64,000 nt of DNA from Acinetobacter sp. Marseille-Q1618. Lineage in GTDB: Bacteria > Pseudomonadota > Gammaproteobacteria > Pseudomonadales > Moraxellaceae. The notes beneath the pieces were generated by a model. It did no database searches, was not told where the DNA came from, and worked only from the letters and a program-made list of their open reading frames with translations. Below are positions 54,132 through 63,945 of the stretch, in pieces; the stretch's first letter is position 1; each line of letters starts with the position of its first letter. The DNA lies in NCBI RefSeq assembly GCF_902809855.1, contig NZ_CADDWJ010000001.1, forward strand, positions 558,001-622,000, written 5' to 3'. Both the position numbers and the translations under genes were made by a program.

Positions 54132-55142
54132 GTGGATCGACCGACTATTAGCCCTGAACATTTACAGGAAGCTGCTGAAAACCTCGTAACAATACGTGAT
54201 TTTATTCGTTTTGGGGTGACAGCATTACGTCAATACGATGCACATTTAGGTCAAGGTACAGAAGATTATTTTGCAGAAAGCTCAGCATTAGTTTTGCAAA
54301 CTTTATCTTTGGATTGGAATGCTGACGCAGAAATTTTAGAAGCAAAATTATTACCTAGTGAAAAAGCGGAGTTTTTGAGTTTATTGGAACGTCGTATTAA
54401 TGAAAAAGTACCGACGTCTTATTTGCTGAACTTAGCCTATTTCTTTGGTAAACCATTTTATGTGGATGAGCGTGTGTTGATTCCACGCTCACCAATTGCA
54501 GAATTGATAGAAAATCGCTTTGCACCGTATTGCTTAGATGAAAATGGGCAAATGCGTGAAGCAGATAATAATTTACCTGAAAATGCACATCCGAAAACAC
54601 CGCAACGTATTTTGGATATGTGCACTGGCTCAGGTTGTATCGCAATTGCACTGGCTTATGCATTCCCTGAATCTGAAGTCGATGCAACCGATATTTCCAA
54701 AGAAGCCTTAGAAGTTGCTTCTATCAATACAGAGCATCATAATAAACAATATCAAGTGGCATTACTTGAGTCAGATTTATTTGAAAAAATTCCTGCTGAA
54801 AATCAATACGATTTGATTGTTTCAAATCCACCTTATGTAGATGCAGAAGACATGGCGGACTTGCCTGAAGAATTCCACCATGAACCAGAACTTGCACTTG
54901 CTGCAGGTCAAGATGGTTTAGATCTTGTGCGTAAAATGTTGGCTCAGGCGGCTGATTACTTAACTGAAGATGGTTTAATTGTCATTGAAGTAGGTAACTC
55001 TGAATGGGCAATGAAACAGAATTTCAATACCATTGATTTTTATTGGTTGCAGTTCCAAAAAGGTGGTACAGGAATTTTTGCACTGACTGCTGAACAGTGT
55101 CGCACATTCCGTGATTTATTTATTCAATCTATTCAAGCTTAA
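54132..55142 (+). CDS. prmB: Ribosomal protein L3 N5-glutamine methyltransferase
   Basis: A 336-residue class I SAM methyltransferase that methylates a Gln of ribosomal protein L3. Seen: the N-terminal family domain with LLERRINEKVPTSYLLN, the SAM motif ILDMCTGSGCIAIALAYAF and the Gln-methyltransferase signature IVSNPPYVDAED. The PrmB length (~310-340) and direct junction with aroC (6-bp gap) match the usual prmB-aroC pair and separate it from PrmC, whose gene lies with prfA. The start is a GTG at 54132 with GGAG 9 bases upstream. Confidence 0.93.
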   Translation: MDRPTISPEHLQEAAENLVTIRDFIRFGVTALRQYDAHLGQGTEDYFAESSALVLQTLSLDWNADAEILEAKLLPSEKAEFLSLLERRINEKVPTSYLLNLAYFFGKPFYVDERVLIPRSPIAELIENRFAPYCLDENGQMREADNNLPENAHPKTPQRILDMCTGSGCIAIALAYAFPESEVDATDISKEALEVASINTEHHNKQYQVALLESDLFEKIPAENQYDLIVSNPPYVDAEDMADLPEEFHHEPELALAAGQDGLDLVRKMLAQAADYLTEDGLIVIEVGNSEWAMKQNFNTIDFYWLQFQKGGTGIFALTAEQCRTFRDLFIQSIQA

Positions 55143-55148
55143 GGAGTC

Positions 55149-56249
55149 ATGAGCGTGGCAGGTAATAGTATCGGACAACTTTTTCGTGTAACGACTTGTG
55201 GTGAATCTCACGGTGTAGGCTTGATGGCGATTGTGGATGGCGTGCCACCAGGTATGGAGCTATGTGCAGAGGATTTACAAAAAGATTTGGACCGCCGTAA
55301 ACCGGGAACGTCTAAGTTTGCAACACAACGCAAAGAACCAGACGAAGTGGAAATCATTTCAGGGGTATTTGAAGGTAAAACTACAGGAACTCCGATTGGT
55401 TTGTTGATTCGCAATACCGACCAAAAATCCAAAGACTATGGCAATATCGCACAAACTTTCCGTCCAGGGCATGCCGATTATACTTATACACAAAAATATG
55501 GTTTCCGTGATTATCGTGGTGGTGGTCGCTCAAGTGCACGTGAAACTGCGATGCGTGTAGCTGCGGGGGCAATCGCCAAGAAATTTCTTGCAGAAAAATT
55601 TGGTATCGTGATTCATGGACATGTGACACAAATCGGTCCTGAAGTGGCGGAAAAGCTAGATTGGAATGAAGTTCCGAACAATCCATTTTTCTGTGGTGAT
55701 ATTGAGGCTGTTCCACGTTTTGAAGCATTGGTTACTTCTTTACGTGAGCAAGGCACAAGTTGTGGTGCAAAACTTGAAATTCTTGCTGAGAATGTCCCAG
55801 TAGGTTGGGGGGAACCTGTATTTGATCGTTTAGATGCTGACATTGCACATGCCATGATGGGTATTAATGCGGTAAAAGGGGTGGAAATTGGCGATGGTTT
55901 TGCTGTTGCAGGGCAGTTTGGGCATACAACCCGTGATGAACTCAGTACAGAAGGCTTTTTAGCCAATCATTCTGGTGGAATTCTAGGTGGGATTTCAAGT
56001 GGTCAAACCATTCGTGTGGCGATTGCTTTAAAACCAACAGCCAGTATTACTACACCGGGTAAAACCATCAATATGGATCGTGAAGATACAGATGTATTGA
56101 CCAAAGGTCGCCATGATCCTTGTGTGGGTGTACGTGCGACACCGATTGCAGAAGCGATGCTTGCAATTGTGTTAATGGATCATTTTATGCGTCATCGTGC
56201 ACAAAACGCTGATGTGGTTGCACCATTTACACCGATTGAACCGAAATAA
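55149..56249 (+). CDS. aroC: Chorismate synthase
   Basis: A 366-residue enzyme that converts EPSP to chorismate using reduced FMN, last step of the shikimate pathway. Signatures are [54 protein letters not shown] and [11 protein letters not shown] (in variants), with the C-terminal [17 protein letters not shown]. Length is standard. AAGGAG lies 6-7 bases before the start, in the 3' end of prmB. A strong terminator follows. Confidence 0.98.
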   Translation: MSVAGNSIGQLFRVTTCGESHGVGLMAIVDGVPPGMELCAEDLQKDLDRRKPGTSKFATQRKEPDEVEIISGVFEGKTTGTPIGLLIRNTDQKSKDYGNIAQTFRPGHADYTYTQKYGFRDYRGGGRSSARETAMRVAAGAIAKKFLAEKFGIVIHGHVTQIGPEVAEKLDWNEVPNNPFFCGDIEAVPRFEALVTSLREQGTSCGAKLEILAENVPVGWGEPVFDRLDADIAHAMMGINAVKGVEIGDGFAVAGQFGHTTRDELSTEGFLANHSGGILGGISSGQTIRVAIALKPTASITTPGKTINMDREDTDVLTKGRHDPCVGVRATPIAEAMLAIVLMDHFMRHRAQNADVVAPFTPIEPK

Positions 56250-56271
56250 TTTTTACCGTTTGATTTGCATA

Positions 56272-56297
56272 AAAACCAGACATAAGGTCTGGTTTTT
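56272..56297. terminator. Terminator after aroC (bidirectional)
   Basis: Stem AACCAGAC / GTCTGGTT with a 4-base loop, flanked by five A and six T; convergent lipoprotein gene on the other side. Confidence 0.9.
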
Positions 56298-56315
56298 TAT
56301 TGATTTATATCTTAA

Positions 56316-56780
56316 TTATTGTGCAGCTTCGCCTGTATAACCTTTTAAGAAAGTTAAATATGCTGAAGACTTTTGTCCATCGGCCGTTAAAATTGGACGA
56401 TCAATTTCACCTTGATCTGTAATAAGTTTAAGAGAAATATCTTGACCATTACGGAAAGAATTCAAAAAGCTTACAGGGACAATAATCGAGTTAGATGAAA
56501 CTTGTTCTGTGTATTGGGTTGGGTTAATTGTTGAATACGTATAAGGTTGCCCATCCACTAAAAACACAAATTGTTTGATATCGTATTTTGTCGGGTTATT
56601 GATTTCAGCTGTAATTTTAAAACCATCACGTTTTTCATCAACCCAACGCATTGCAAGTTCTGGACAAACTGCTCCAGATTCACAAATTAATGGTCCTTTA
56701 GTTACAACGCGTTCAGGATAAGAACCCGCACAACCTGTAAATAATGCAACTGTAGCAACTAAAGCCAATTGAAGTTTCAT
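56316..56780 (-). CDS. Predicted lipoprotein of unknown function
   Basis: A 154-residue lipoprotein: signal MKLQLALVATVALFTGC with lipobox FTGC. The mature region is beta-rich with two Cys near the start (ICESGAVCPEL) and a segment TAEINNPTKYDIKQFVFLVDGQ, typical of immunoglobulin-like or adhesion-type folds; this is only a visual impression. I use the ATG at 56780, though 56792 (MGNFMKLQ) is in frame and possible. It ends beside a bidirectional terminator. Function unknown. Confidence 0.75.
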   Translation of the reverse strand: MKLQLALVATVALFTGCAGSYPERVVTKGPLICESGAVCPELAMRWVDEKRDGFKITAEINNPTKYDIKQFVFLVDGQPYTYSTINPTQYTEQVSSNSIIVPVSFLNSFRNGQDISLKLITDQGEIDRPILTADGQKSSAYLTFLKGYTGEAAQ

Positions 56781-56911
56781 AAAATTACCCATCGTTATGT
56801 GATTGTTATTTCTCTGTAGAGAATATGTTAAATTTAACGTTTTAATCGTCAAAAGTGAACAATTGTTAGCAAATTTAAAGTTTTAAATTGTATTTAAGTT
56901 GAAAAATATCC

Positions 56912-57385
56912 TTATGACATAAGATTTAACAGTTCTTTAGCAACCAATTCGGTCAATTGTTGTAGTTTTTCCTGCGGTGTTCCCTCAATAAAATATTGAA
57001 AATTATAAATATCGGCAGCGTAATAAATACAAATATAAAATGTACCTACTGGTTTTTGTTCAGACTCACTACCGCCATGTTTGAGTAGTCCTGTACAACT
57101 GACAATAAAATCTGCTTGATCAAATAATTTCTTGCCTTTGATCGCCATTTCAGTAGTGACTTCAGCAGATTCAGCCGTATATTTTTCAATAAGTTGTGGG
57201 TTAATACCTAATATTTTTATTTTAATAGATGGATCATAGCTGACCAAACCACCGAGTAGAATTTCCGCCCCACTATTTTTATAAATGGAAAATTGTGCGC
57301 TTAAATGCCCTGAACTGGCACTTTCAATAAATGCCACTTTTAAGCCTTTTTGCTCAAGCACATCACAACATTGCTTTAAGTACAT
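56912..57385 (-). CDS. CinA C-terminal domain protein (nicotinamide-nucleotide amidase-like)
   Basis: A 157-residue stand-alone CinA C-terminal domain of the PncC type, which deamidates NMN to NaMN. The family shape is clear: KVAFIESASSGHLSAQF, AEILLGGLVSYDPSIKIKILGI, the AESAEVTTEMAIKGKKLF helix and DFIVSCTGLLKHGG with PVGTFYICIYY. The usual active-site ESCTGG block is altered to ESASSG; the Ser is kept but the Cys and one Gly are not. So the fold is secure and the activity less so. It lies divergent from the gene at 57714 and near no NAD genes. Confidence 0.8.
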   Translation of the reverse strand: MYLKQCCDVLEQKGLKVAFIESASSGHLSAQFSIYKNSGAEILLGGLVSYDPSIKIKILGINPQLIEKYTAESAEVTTEMAIKGKKLFDQADFIVSCTGLLKHGGSESEQKPVGTFYICIYYAADIYNFQYFIEGTPQEKLQQLTELVAKELLNLMS

Positions 57386-57713
57386 AGGATTTTTCCTACA
57401 ATATCAAATATGTAAACATTGTAAATATCACAGTATAAAGAACATTTTGCATCAAAAAATTCTTTAAGATAAGGTTTAAAATTCAATTTATGGATAAAAA
57501 CCGCATTGAACAGATACGCTTTAAGCGTTTACTGATCTTATTTTAAAAATATACAGATGATGTTTGTTTAGAGCAAAAAAATTAAAAAAATGAAATATTT
57601 GACTTATTTAACTGTTTGAAGAAATAGTAGGCGATCTTAAACATAAATTACTTTATTGTTGTGCAAAAGCTGTTATAACTAAAAATAAAGGGGATGAAAA
57701 AAGGGAGTAACTT
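57386..57713. other. Intergenic region with no gene seen
   Basis: A 328-bp AT-rich region between the CinA-like gene (minus) and the 77-residue gene (plus); divergent promoters must lie here. A TATAAC-like -10 at about 57674 is present without a convincing -35. No RNA gene or terminator seen. Confidence 0.4.
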
Positions 57714-57947
57714 ATGAAAACGACTGTAAAATATGTGGTTTTGAAAAGTAAAGACTATCAGTTAGGCACACCATTATTTGAAGAAAATCTAGAAGCTGGA
57801 AGTCAGTATTTTGATGAGATTCCCAATGTTATTCAATATCAAAATCATGACTTTAAAGTGAAATCCAAAGAACTGAGCCGTAAGCAAATTTTTGATGATT
57901 TTGAAGAATCACAAACCATTTTAGTGAAAGTGATTGCGATTAATTAA
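57714..57947 (+). CDS. Small hypothetical protein
   Basis: A 77-residue acidic to neutral soluble protein with no Cys or Trp and no membrane segment. It begins MKTTVKYVVLKSKDYQLG and ends QTILVKVIAIN, so it is probably a beta-rich small domain with a short helix (KELSRKQIFDDFEES). GGGAG lies ~7 bases before the ATG, a good ribosome-binding site. I recognise no family. It ends 50 bp before a bidirectional terminator. Confidence 0.65.
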   Translation: MKTTVKYVVLKSKDYQLGTPLFEENLEAGSQYFDEIPNVIQYQNHDFKVKSKELSRKQIFDDFEESQTILVKVIAIN

Positions 57948-57996
57948 AATAATAATCATATTATTTATTTTAAATTTATTGCAAGTCTAGCGTAAA

Positions 57997-58025
57997 AAGA
58001 AAGCCTGTATAAAACAGGCTTTCTT
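57997..58025. terminator. Bidirectional terminator
   Basis: Stem AAGAAAGCCTGT / ACAGGCTTTCTT (12 bp) with a 5-base loop between convergent genes. Confidence 0.9.
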
Positions 58026-58042
58026 ACTTGGTAAAAGTGATT

Positions 58043-58486
58043 TTATTCTTTTACAATCAGTACAGGTAGAGTGGTTTGATTTAAAACATCTTGCGCAAAA
58101 CTACCCAAGAAGAATTTTTTGAAGCCTTTACGCCCATGTGAACCCATTACAATTAAATCAACATTTTGCTTTTCAGCAGTATCAATAATGGTTTCCGCAG
58201 TAACATAACCTTTCACCACTTCAGTATTGACTGTGACACCCTCAGCGGCTGCAAATTGTTTCACTTGATCTAATGCTTTGAGTGCATTTTTCTTGGCTTC
58301 TTCTAAATATTCTTTCATCATCGATGCATTGTAATAAAAGTCTGCACCTGAGAATGGGTCTTCAGCAACTAAGCAAATCGCTGTAAGTTGACAATTGAAC
58401 GCTTTTGCAATAGAAATTGCTTGTTTTGATGCAGCATAAGAAATTTCAGAACCGTCTACAGGGACTAAGATATGTTGATAAGCCAT
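58043..58486 (-). CDS. Universal stress protein (UspA family)
   Basis: A 147-residue single-domain Usp. It has the UspA nucleotide-binding layout: YQHILVPVDGSEISYAA at the start and DLIVMGSHGRKGFKKFFLGSFAQDVL with the G-x2-G-x9-G-S motif near the end. The start is the ATG at 58486, with GGAG 7 bases upstream. It is the second of two tandem Usp paralogues on the minus strand (130-bp gap). ATP-binding type is likely from the motif. Role in stress survival is inferred from the family. Confidence 0.93.
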   Translation of the reverse strand: MAYQHILVPVDGSEISYAASKQAISIAKAFNCQLTAICLVAEDPFSGADFYYNASMMKEYLEEAKKNALKALDQVKQFAAAEGVTVNTEVVKGYVTAETIIDTAEKQNVDLIVMGSHGRKGFKKFFLGSFAQDVLNQTTLPVLIVKE

Positions 58487-58651
58487 TTTGTTCTCCATTA
58501 TCGTTGTGTCTTGGTCATACAAAAGAATGAATCTAAATCATAAGTAACATATAAATTCATAATCGCCAATGTCGAGTTAACATTTTCTAAAAATAATTTA
58601 ATGTTAATGTGATGTGAATCATAAATATAAAAATTAGAGAGAAATTCAGTA

Positions 58652-59098
58652 CTACTGTTTTACGATTAAAACAGGTACAAAGCTTTCACCAAGAACTTCC
58701 TGTGCCACGCTACCAAGTACAAATTTCTTTAAACCTTTACGCCCATGTGAACCCATAACGATTAAGTCAGCACCGATTTCATTTAAAGTATTTAAAATAC
58801 CTGTTGCTGGTGAAACCTCTCTGATAATTTTAGTCGTAACCTCAGTGACCCCATGTGCATTTAAAGTAGTTTTGATTTCATTTAATCGTGCTTGCGCATT
58901 TTTTTCAGCAGCTAAAACGTACTCAGTAATAGAGGGGGCAACCTGATAAAAATCCACACCAAACATAGGATCAACGGCAAGGACACTCACTACGGTCACT
59001 TTTGAGTTATTGCTTAAAGCTAACTCTTCGGCGTGTTTTAAAGCGGCATAAGAAATAGGGGATTCATCAACAGGGACAAGGATATGTTCATACGACAT
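58652..59098 (-). CDS. Universal stress protein (UspA family)
   Basis: A 148-residue Usp, paralogue of the gene at 58043: SYEHILVPVDESPISYAALKHAEEL and DLIVMGSHGRKGLKKFVLGSVAQEVLG carry the same nucleotide-binding motif. The mid-region VDPMFGVDFYQVAPSITEYV is also shared in form, so the pair arose by duplication. GGAGG lies 8 bases before the ATG at 59098, a strong site. The two genes may be independently transcribed, since each has its own leader. Confidence 0.93.
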   Translation of the reverse strand: MSYEHILVPVDESPISYAALKHAEELALSNNSKVTVVSVLAVDPMFGVDFYQVAPSITEYVLAAEKNAQARLNEIKTTLNAHGVTEVTTKIIREVSPATGILNTLNEIGADLIVMGSHGRKGLKKFVLGSVAQEVLGESFVPVLIVKQ

Positions 59099-59601
59099 AA
59101 TTATTTACCTCCTAAAGCATTAAAATAGTTTAAAAAATCAGATTTAATAAAGTTATTGATATATCAAAGTAAATGCTCTTTCTTTAGTTATAGCTTAAAA
59201 GCAGGATAGATTCACTATTATTTTGCATAAAAATTAAATCATAAAATAGCCTAAGTAAATATTTGATTGTTCTCTTATTCTTCGTGGATATTGGTTTTAA
59301 TTTGAATGTAGGATTTTTACATCATTTACTTGAATCTTGAGAATAAAAAATTCAAGGTCATGTAAACGTACACATTTTTGTAAAGGATAAAATTATAAGT
59401 TAAAGCTAGGAAATTAACTCATGTTAAGCACATTTACGCTTGTCAAAGCGTGTTATTTTTATATATTGTTTGTATGTAAGTCTTATTTTCTTAAATTTTG
59501 CTAACCAACACTTTAAAAATGTTGAAATGCCCATATAAAACTTTCAAGTATGCAAAAAATGTATGCACCTTTTTATTTAAGTTGAGAATAGATTAATTTT
59601 C
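59099..59601. other. Intergenic region of ~500 bp, hairpins but no gene
   Basis: AT-rich divergent region between a Usp gene and fxsA. It holds a short hairpin (ACGCTT / AAGCGT at about 59437-59453) followed by a T-rich stretch, and imperfect repeats near 59505-59525 and 59551-59572. It could hold a small RNA with a weak terminator, but I cannot support a gene. Promoters for both flanking genes lie here. Confidence 0.35.
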
Positions 59602-60162
59602 ATGAAATTAGCTCTGGTTGTATTGGTTGGTTTAGTCTTAGAAATTTTTGTCTGGATTGGGGTAGGTGATCTAGTCGGAAGTATGTGGTATGTGTTTTTT
59701 TGGTTCGTGATCGCCTTTTTTATTGGTTTAAATCTTGTACGTGCCAATGCAACAGGTTTTATGCCACAAATGCAGCAAATGCAAATGGGGCAAATGAATG
59801 CAGACCCACAACTTACCAATAATTTACCTAAAATCTTAGCAGGTATTTTGTTGATTATTCCAGGTTTAATCACCGATATCTTGGCTGTTTTAATTTTAAT
59901 TCCTCCTGTGCAACAAGCTTTTAAAAATGCCATGATGAAAACCATGATGAAGCGTCAACAGGCGATGATGGAAAAGATGATGGGTGGAATGATGGGAAAT
60001 ATGGGGGCAGATAACGGACAAAACCCATTTGCTGATTTAATGCGTCAAATGCAAAATCAACAAGGTAGTCCATTTCAAGATTCTTCAGTTATTGATGGTG
60101 AAGCACGTGAAGTTCAGCCAGAAAATAAGCAAATTGAATTAAAAGATGTAAATAAAAAATAA
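59602..60162 (+). CDS. fxsA: FxsA family membrane protein
   Basis: A 186-residue inner-membrane protein with four hydrophobic segments: two at residues ~3-20 and ~30-47, and a pair around ~76-108 (ILAGILLIIPGLITDILAVLILI). The IPGxITDxxxxLxLIP stretch is the FxsA signature. The C-terminal third is Met- and Gln-rich (MMKTMMKRQQAMMEKMMGGMMG), followed by an acidic tail. E. coli FxsA eases F-plasmid exclusion of phage T7, but its general role is unknown. The Met-rich tail could bind metal, a visual suggestion only. Confidence 0.85.
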   Translation: MKLALVVLVGLVLEIFVWIGVGDLVGSMWYVFFWFVIAFFIGLNLVRANATGFMPQMQQMQMGQMNADPQLTNNLPKILAGILLIIPGLITDILAVLILIPPVQQAFKNAMMKTMMKRQQAMMEKMMGGMMGNMGADNGQNPFADLMRQMQNQQGSPFQDSSVIDGEAREVQPENKQIELKDVNKK

Positions 60163-60327
60163 CAGCTTAGAGCTACACATTATAATTATTCTGATCTGAT
60201 GAGTATTTAAAGTTTATTTAGCTCATCAGTTTTTGCCTATTCATTTGACTATAACTATCAAATAGTTATTCAAAATATAAATATTTTCAAAGCTAGGTTA
60301 AACAAAATACAACATCTAGTGCTATTT

Positions 60328-61056
60328 TTAATACCTCCAGCTTTTTAATGTCAATGCTAAGTTTTTAGTTGGATCAATTTCTAAAATTTTTGCCTGATCT
60401 GCTCGCCAATCACCTAATACGATTCTCGTTTTCCCATGCACATCATGAATATAAGGTCGATGTGTATGCCCATGAATCAGTACGTTGACATCTTCTAAAG
60501 CATTTTCTACCGCAGATTGATTCACATCCATAATATTATAGGATTTGAATTGTTGAGCTTGTCGGCTTTTTTTTCGAAAGCCATTTGCCAGTTTTTGCCT
60601 AAAACTTAAAGGTGTACTTTTTAAAATAGTAAGTACTATGGGATGACGAATGATCTTTTTAAAGCGTTGATAAGCTATATCATCGGTACACAAGGCATCC
60701 CCATGCTCAAGTCTAAATGTTTGATTGGCAATTTTTAAAATATATTCATCGGGTAGTAATTTAGCATTAAATTGGTCAAGGAACTTTTGACCTAAGGCAA
60801 AATCCCGATTACCGACTTGAAAGTAGATTTGGTTACCAGCTTGAGTAAATCGTTGTAAGTGCTCAATAATTTCATCAAGCCACGTTGCAGTATAATCATC
60901 TCCAATCCAAGCATTAAACCAATCACCTAGAATATAGAGTTGGGTTGGTTTTGTAGTATCGTTATTTTGATAGTACTGTAATAAATCTAAAAACCCCCGA
61001 ATAAGTCGAGGGTGTTCAGGTGACAAATGTAAATCAGCGATAAACAGGTAGGTCAC
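60328..61056 (-). CDS. lpxH: UDP-2,3-diacylglucosamine diphosphatase
   Basis: A 242-residue metallophosphoesterase that yields lipid X from UDP-2,3-diacylglucosamine in lipid A synthesis. The calcineurin-like motifs are DLHLSPEHP, GDWFNAWIGDD, QVGNRDFALG and HGHTHRP. The start is a GTG at 61056 with AGGA 6-8 bases upstream; an earlier in-frame TTG (61086) reads through a repeat element. Length matches LpxH (~240). It follows ppiB on the same strand, with the palindromic element (61075-61145) between them. Confidence 0.93.
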   Translation of the reverse strand: MTYLFIADLHLSPEHPRLIRGFLDLLQYYQNNDTTKPTQLYILGDWFNAWIGDDYTATWLDEIIEHLQRFTQAGNQIYFQVGNRDFALGQKFLDQFNAKLLPDEYILKIANQTFRLEHGDALCTDDIAYQRFKKIIRHPIVLTILKSTPLSFRQKLANGFRKKSRQAQQFKSYNIMDVNQSAVENALEDVNVLIHGHTHRPYIHDVHGKTRIVLGDWRADQAKILEIDPTKNLALTLKSWRY

Positions 61057-61074
61057 TTTTGTTCCTAATTCAAT

Positions 61075-61145
61075 AATCCCACCCAACCTCCCTTTTTCAA
61101 AGGGAGGAGTTTCCTTCTTTCATAAAGAGGGATTTAGGGAGATTT
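61075..61145. repeat. Palindromic intergenic element between ppiB and lpxH
   Basis: About 70 bp made of two hairpins and imperfect outer arms. Hairpin 1: CCTCCCTT (61087-61094) pairs with AAGGGAGG (61100-61107). Hairpin 2: CCTTCTTT pairs with AAAGAGGG after a CAT loop (61112-61130). The ends (AATCCCACCC and TTAGGGAGATTT) are partly complementary. The form fits a small REP/MITE-like repeat common in Moraxellaceae intergenic DNA; no second copy is in this window. Confidence 0.6.
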
Positions 61146-61653
61146 ACTCAGAAATAATTTTTGCAGATTCAATCACAACATTTTCTAATGGAACATCAGC
61201 GTGATAACCACGGTTACCCGTACGAACGCCTTTAATTGCATTTACAACGTCCATGCCTTCAACAACTTTACCAAATACAGCATAACCCCAACCTTGTGCA
61301 GTTTTGCCTGTATGATTAAGGAAAGCGTTGTTTTTCACGTTAATGAAGAATTGTGCAGATGCTGAGTGAGGTGCTTGAGTACGTGCCATTGCAATCGTAC
61401 CTTCGTCATTGCTCAAACCGTTATCAGCTTCATTTTCAATCGAATCGCGAGTCGCTTTTTCTTTAAAGTTTTCATCCATACCGCCGCCTTGAATCATGAA
61501 GCCATCAATAACACGGTGGAAGATTACGCCATCATAAAAACCATCACGAACGTATTCTAAGAAATTAGCCACAGTTTTAGGTGCTTTTTCAGAGTTAAGT
61601 TCAAGAACAATGCGTCCTTTGTTGGTGTTTAATTCGACTTGAGGAAAACTCAT
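61144..61653 (-). CDS. ppiB: Peptidyl-prolyl cis-trans isomerase B (cyclophilin)
   Basis: A 169-residue cytoplasmic cyclophilin with no signal peptide. Active-site elements [38 protein letters not shown] and [16 protein letters not shown] are all present. Length fits PpiB. It is 88 bp upstream of the lpxH start on the same strand and 166 bp from divergent glnS. AGGAG lies ~6 bases before the ATG at 61653. The enzyme accelerates Xaa-Pro isomerisation during folding. Confidence 0.96.
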   Translation of the reverse strand: MSFPQVELNTNKGRIVLELNSEKAPKTVANFLEYVRDGFYDGVIFHRVIDGFMIQGGGMDENFKEKATRDSIENEADNGLSNDEGTIAMARTQAPHSASAQFFINVKNNAFLNHTGKTAQGWGYAVFGKVVEGMDVVNAIKGVRTGNRGYHADVPLENVVIESAKIISE

Positions 61654-61819
61654 TCTATAATCTCCTAATCATGACAAAAATGTCATGGGTTTTTGGTTGA
61701 GAGAAGCATAAGCAAACTGTAAACTACATAGCAAGCAAAAACGTGATTTTCTTTGTTAATATTTTCAGAAAAACGTTTTTATTGATCCTATTTTAACTTT
61801 TAGAAGTGATTTATCAACT

Positions 61820-63541
61820 ATGAAGCCAAATGATGTTGTTTCAGAACTGCCGAAGACCCCGACAACCAGTACTACTCCTGTCGATGCTGTGCAGCAAGAA
61901 CAACAGGCGGGCTTAGACTTTGTGCGTCAAGTTATTACTGACGATTTAGAAGCAGGACGTACACAAACTGTTGTGACTCGTTTCCCACCTGAGCCAAATG
62001 GTTACTTGCATATTGGTCATGTTAAAGCAATTTGTTTGAACTTTGGAATAGCGCAAGAGTTTGATGGTTTATGTAACCTACGTTTTGACGATACAAATCC
62101 AGATGCTGAAGAGCAAGAATATGTGGATGGTATTGCCAATGATGTAAAATGGTTAGGTTTTGAGTGGGAAGGTCAACCACGTTATGCATCTAGTTATTTT
62201 GATCAATTGCACACTTGGGCGATTCAATTGATCAAACAAGGTGATGCTTATGTGGATTTGCAAACACCTGAAGAAATTAAACTGAATCGTGGTAATTTTG
62301 TTGAACCTGGTAAAAACTCACCTTATCGTGAAACTAGTATTGAAGAAAACCTTGCGCGTTTTGAAAAAATGAACAATGGTGAGTTTGCTGAAGGTGAAGC
62401 TGTATTACGTGCTAAAATTGATATGGCATCGCCCAACGTACATATGCGTGATCCAATTTTATATCGTGTATTACATTCTGAGCATCACCAAACAGGTGAT
62501 AAATGGAAAATGTATCCAATGTATGATTATGCACATCCATTGTCAGACGCAATTGAAGGCATTACCCATTCATTATGTACCTTAGAATTCCAAGATCACC
62601 GTCCATTCTACGATTGGGTTGTTGAAAAAGTTAAATCTCCTGCTGTGCCTCGCCAATACGAGTCTAGCCGTTTAAATATTGATTATACCATTACCTCTAA
62701 ACGTAAATTACGTAAGTTGGTTGAAGGTGATTATGTGAATGGTTGGGATGACCCACGTATGCCTACGGTGGTGGGAATGCGTCGTCGTGGATTTACCCCT
62801 GAAGGTTTACGTGACTTCTGTAAACGGGTGGGTGTCTCTAAAACTGATGGTATTGTCGATGTGGCAATGCTTGAGTTTTGTATTCGTCAGTCGCTTGAAA
62901 ATACCGCAGCACGCGGTATGGCTGTCCTGAACCCATTAAAAGTGACATTAACCAATCTGCCTGAAGATATGGATTTAAGCCACGCACGTCATCCAAATGT
63001 CGATATGGGTGATCGAGTGATTCCTTTAACATCTGAGATTTATATTGATCGTAAAGACTTTGAAGAAGTGCCACCAAAAGGCTTTAAACGTTTAATTCCT
63101 GAGGGTGAGGTACGCTTACGTCATGCCTATGTGATCAAATGTGATGAAGTAATTAAAGATGCAAATGGTGAAGTGATTGAGCTGAAATGCTCGATTGATC
63201 CTGAAACTTTAGGTAAAAACCCAGAAGGGCGTAAAGTAAAAGGCGTGATTCATTGGGTTTCTGCAAGCAAAGGTATTCCTGCGGAAGTACGTGTTTATGA
63301 CCGTTTGTTTACTGAAGCTGCGCCTGATGCAGATGATGACTTTCTGAAACATTTAAATCCAGATTCTTTAAAAGTTTTACAAGCCGTGATCGAGCCAGCT
63401 TTAGCACAAGCACAACCTGAAGATCGTTTCCAATTTGAACGTGAGGGTTATTTTGTTGCAGATCAACATGATCACACAAGTGCCAAACCTGTGTTTAACC
63501 GTATTTTAGATTTAAAAGACAGTTTTAAACCTGGAAAATAA
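61820..63541 (+). CDS. glnS: Glutaminyl-tRNA synthetase
   Basis: A 573-residue class I aminoacyl-tRNA synthetase. HIGH-type motif in [26 protein letters not shown]-type motif in [13 protein letters not shown]. The C-terminal anticodon-binding beta-barrels and the final [15 protein letters not shown] match GlnRS rather than GluRS. A ~25-residue Ser/Thr/Val-rich N-terminal extension precedes the catalytic domain. The gene is monocistronic with a terminator right after the stop. Confidence 0.98.
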   Translation: MKPNDVVSELPKTPTTSTTPVDAVQQEQQAGLDFVRQVITDDLEAGRTQTVVTRFPPEPNGYLHIGHVKAICLNFGIAQEFDGLCNLRFDDTNPDAEEQEYVDGIANDVKWLGFEWEGQPRYASSYFDQLHTWAIQLIKQGDAYVDLQTPEEIKLNRGNFVEPGKNSPYRETSIEENLARFEKMNNGEFAEGEAVLRAKIDMASPNVHMRDPILYRVLHSEHHQTGDKWKMYPMYDYAHPLSDAIEGITHSLCTLEFQDHRPFYDWVVEKVKSPAVPRQYESSRLNIDYTITSKRKLRKLVEGDYVNGWDDPRMPTVVGMRRRGFTPEGLRDFCKRVGVSKTDGIVDVAMLEFCIRQSLENTAARGMAVLNPLKVTLTNLPEDMDLSHARHPNVDMGDRVIPLTSEIYIDRKDFEEVPPKGFKRLIPEGEVRLRHAYVIKCDEVIKDANGEVIELKCSIDPETLGKNPEGRKVKGVIHWVSASKGIPAEVRVYDRLFTEAAPDADDDFLKHLNPDSLKVLQAVIEPALAQAQPEDRFQFEREGYFVADQHDHTSAKPVFNRILDLKDSFKPGK

Positions 63542-63945
63542 TTACCATCGCAATAGCCCTATCTTCGGATGGGGCTTTTTTATATCTGTTTTAATTTTTA
63601 ATAATATTATTTTAAATAAACCTTAGTTAATTTAAGGATATTTGTTTTTAAACTTGATTAAGTGGTCTATACAAATTAAACATGTAATAAATTTCCTATA
63701 ATTCATACAAAACAGGCAATACAAAGCTTTTATTACATGTTTACTTAAAACCTATTACTTATCATAAATCAAATAATTTATTGAATTTTAATTTAAATTT
63801 TTAAAAGTTTATCTTAGATTTTATCAAAGATTAAAATTATAAATAAAATGCAAATGTAAAATTACTATTAAAAACGTATATATATTGTAATCACGATCTG
63901 AGTTTATTATTATGCTTGGATGAAAGCAGTAAATTATAAAATGCA
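63542..63945. other. AT-rich intergenic region after glnS
   Basis: A 404-bp very AT-rich gap. Beyond the glnS terminator (63555-63583) I see no ORF or RNA gene. Possible promoters lie in TTGTAATC-like stretches near 63880, none convincing. It ends at a possible start codon at 63946. Confidence 0.4.
63555..63583 (+). terminator. Rho-independent terminator of glnS
   Basis: Stem AGCCCTATC / GATGGGGCT with a TTCG tetraloop, then six T, 14 bp after the stop. One G-T pair in the stem. Confidence 0.93.

Noticed and set aside
58043..59098. Tandem usp genes as a novel stress system
   Set aside because: Tandem UspA paralogues are common in bacteria and both proteins show normal motifs.
59437..59480. 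Possible small RNA in the usp-fxsA gap
   Set aside because: A short hairpin and T-rich stretch exist, but there is no promoter or conserved RNA signature to support a gene.
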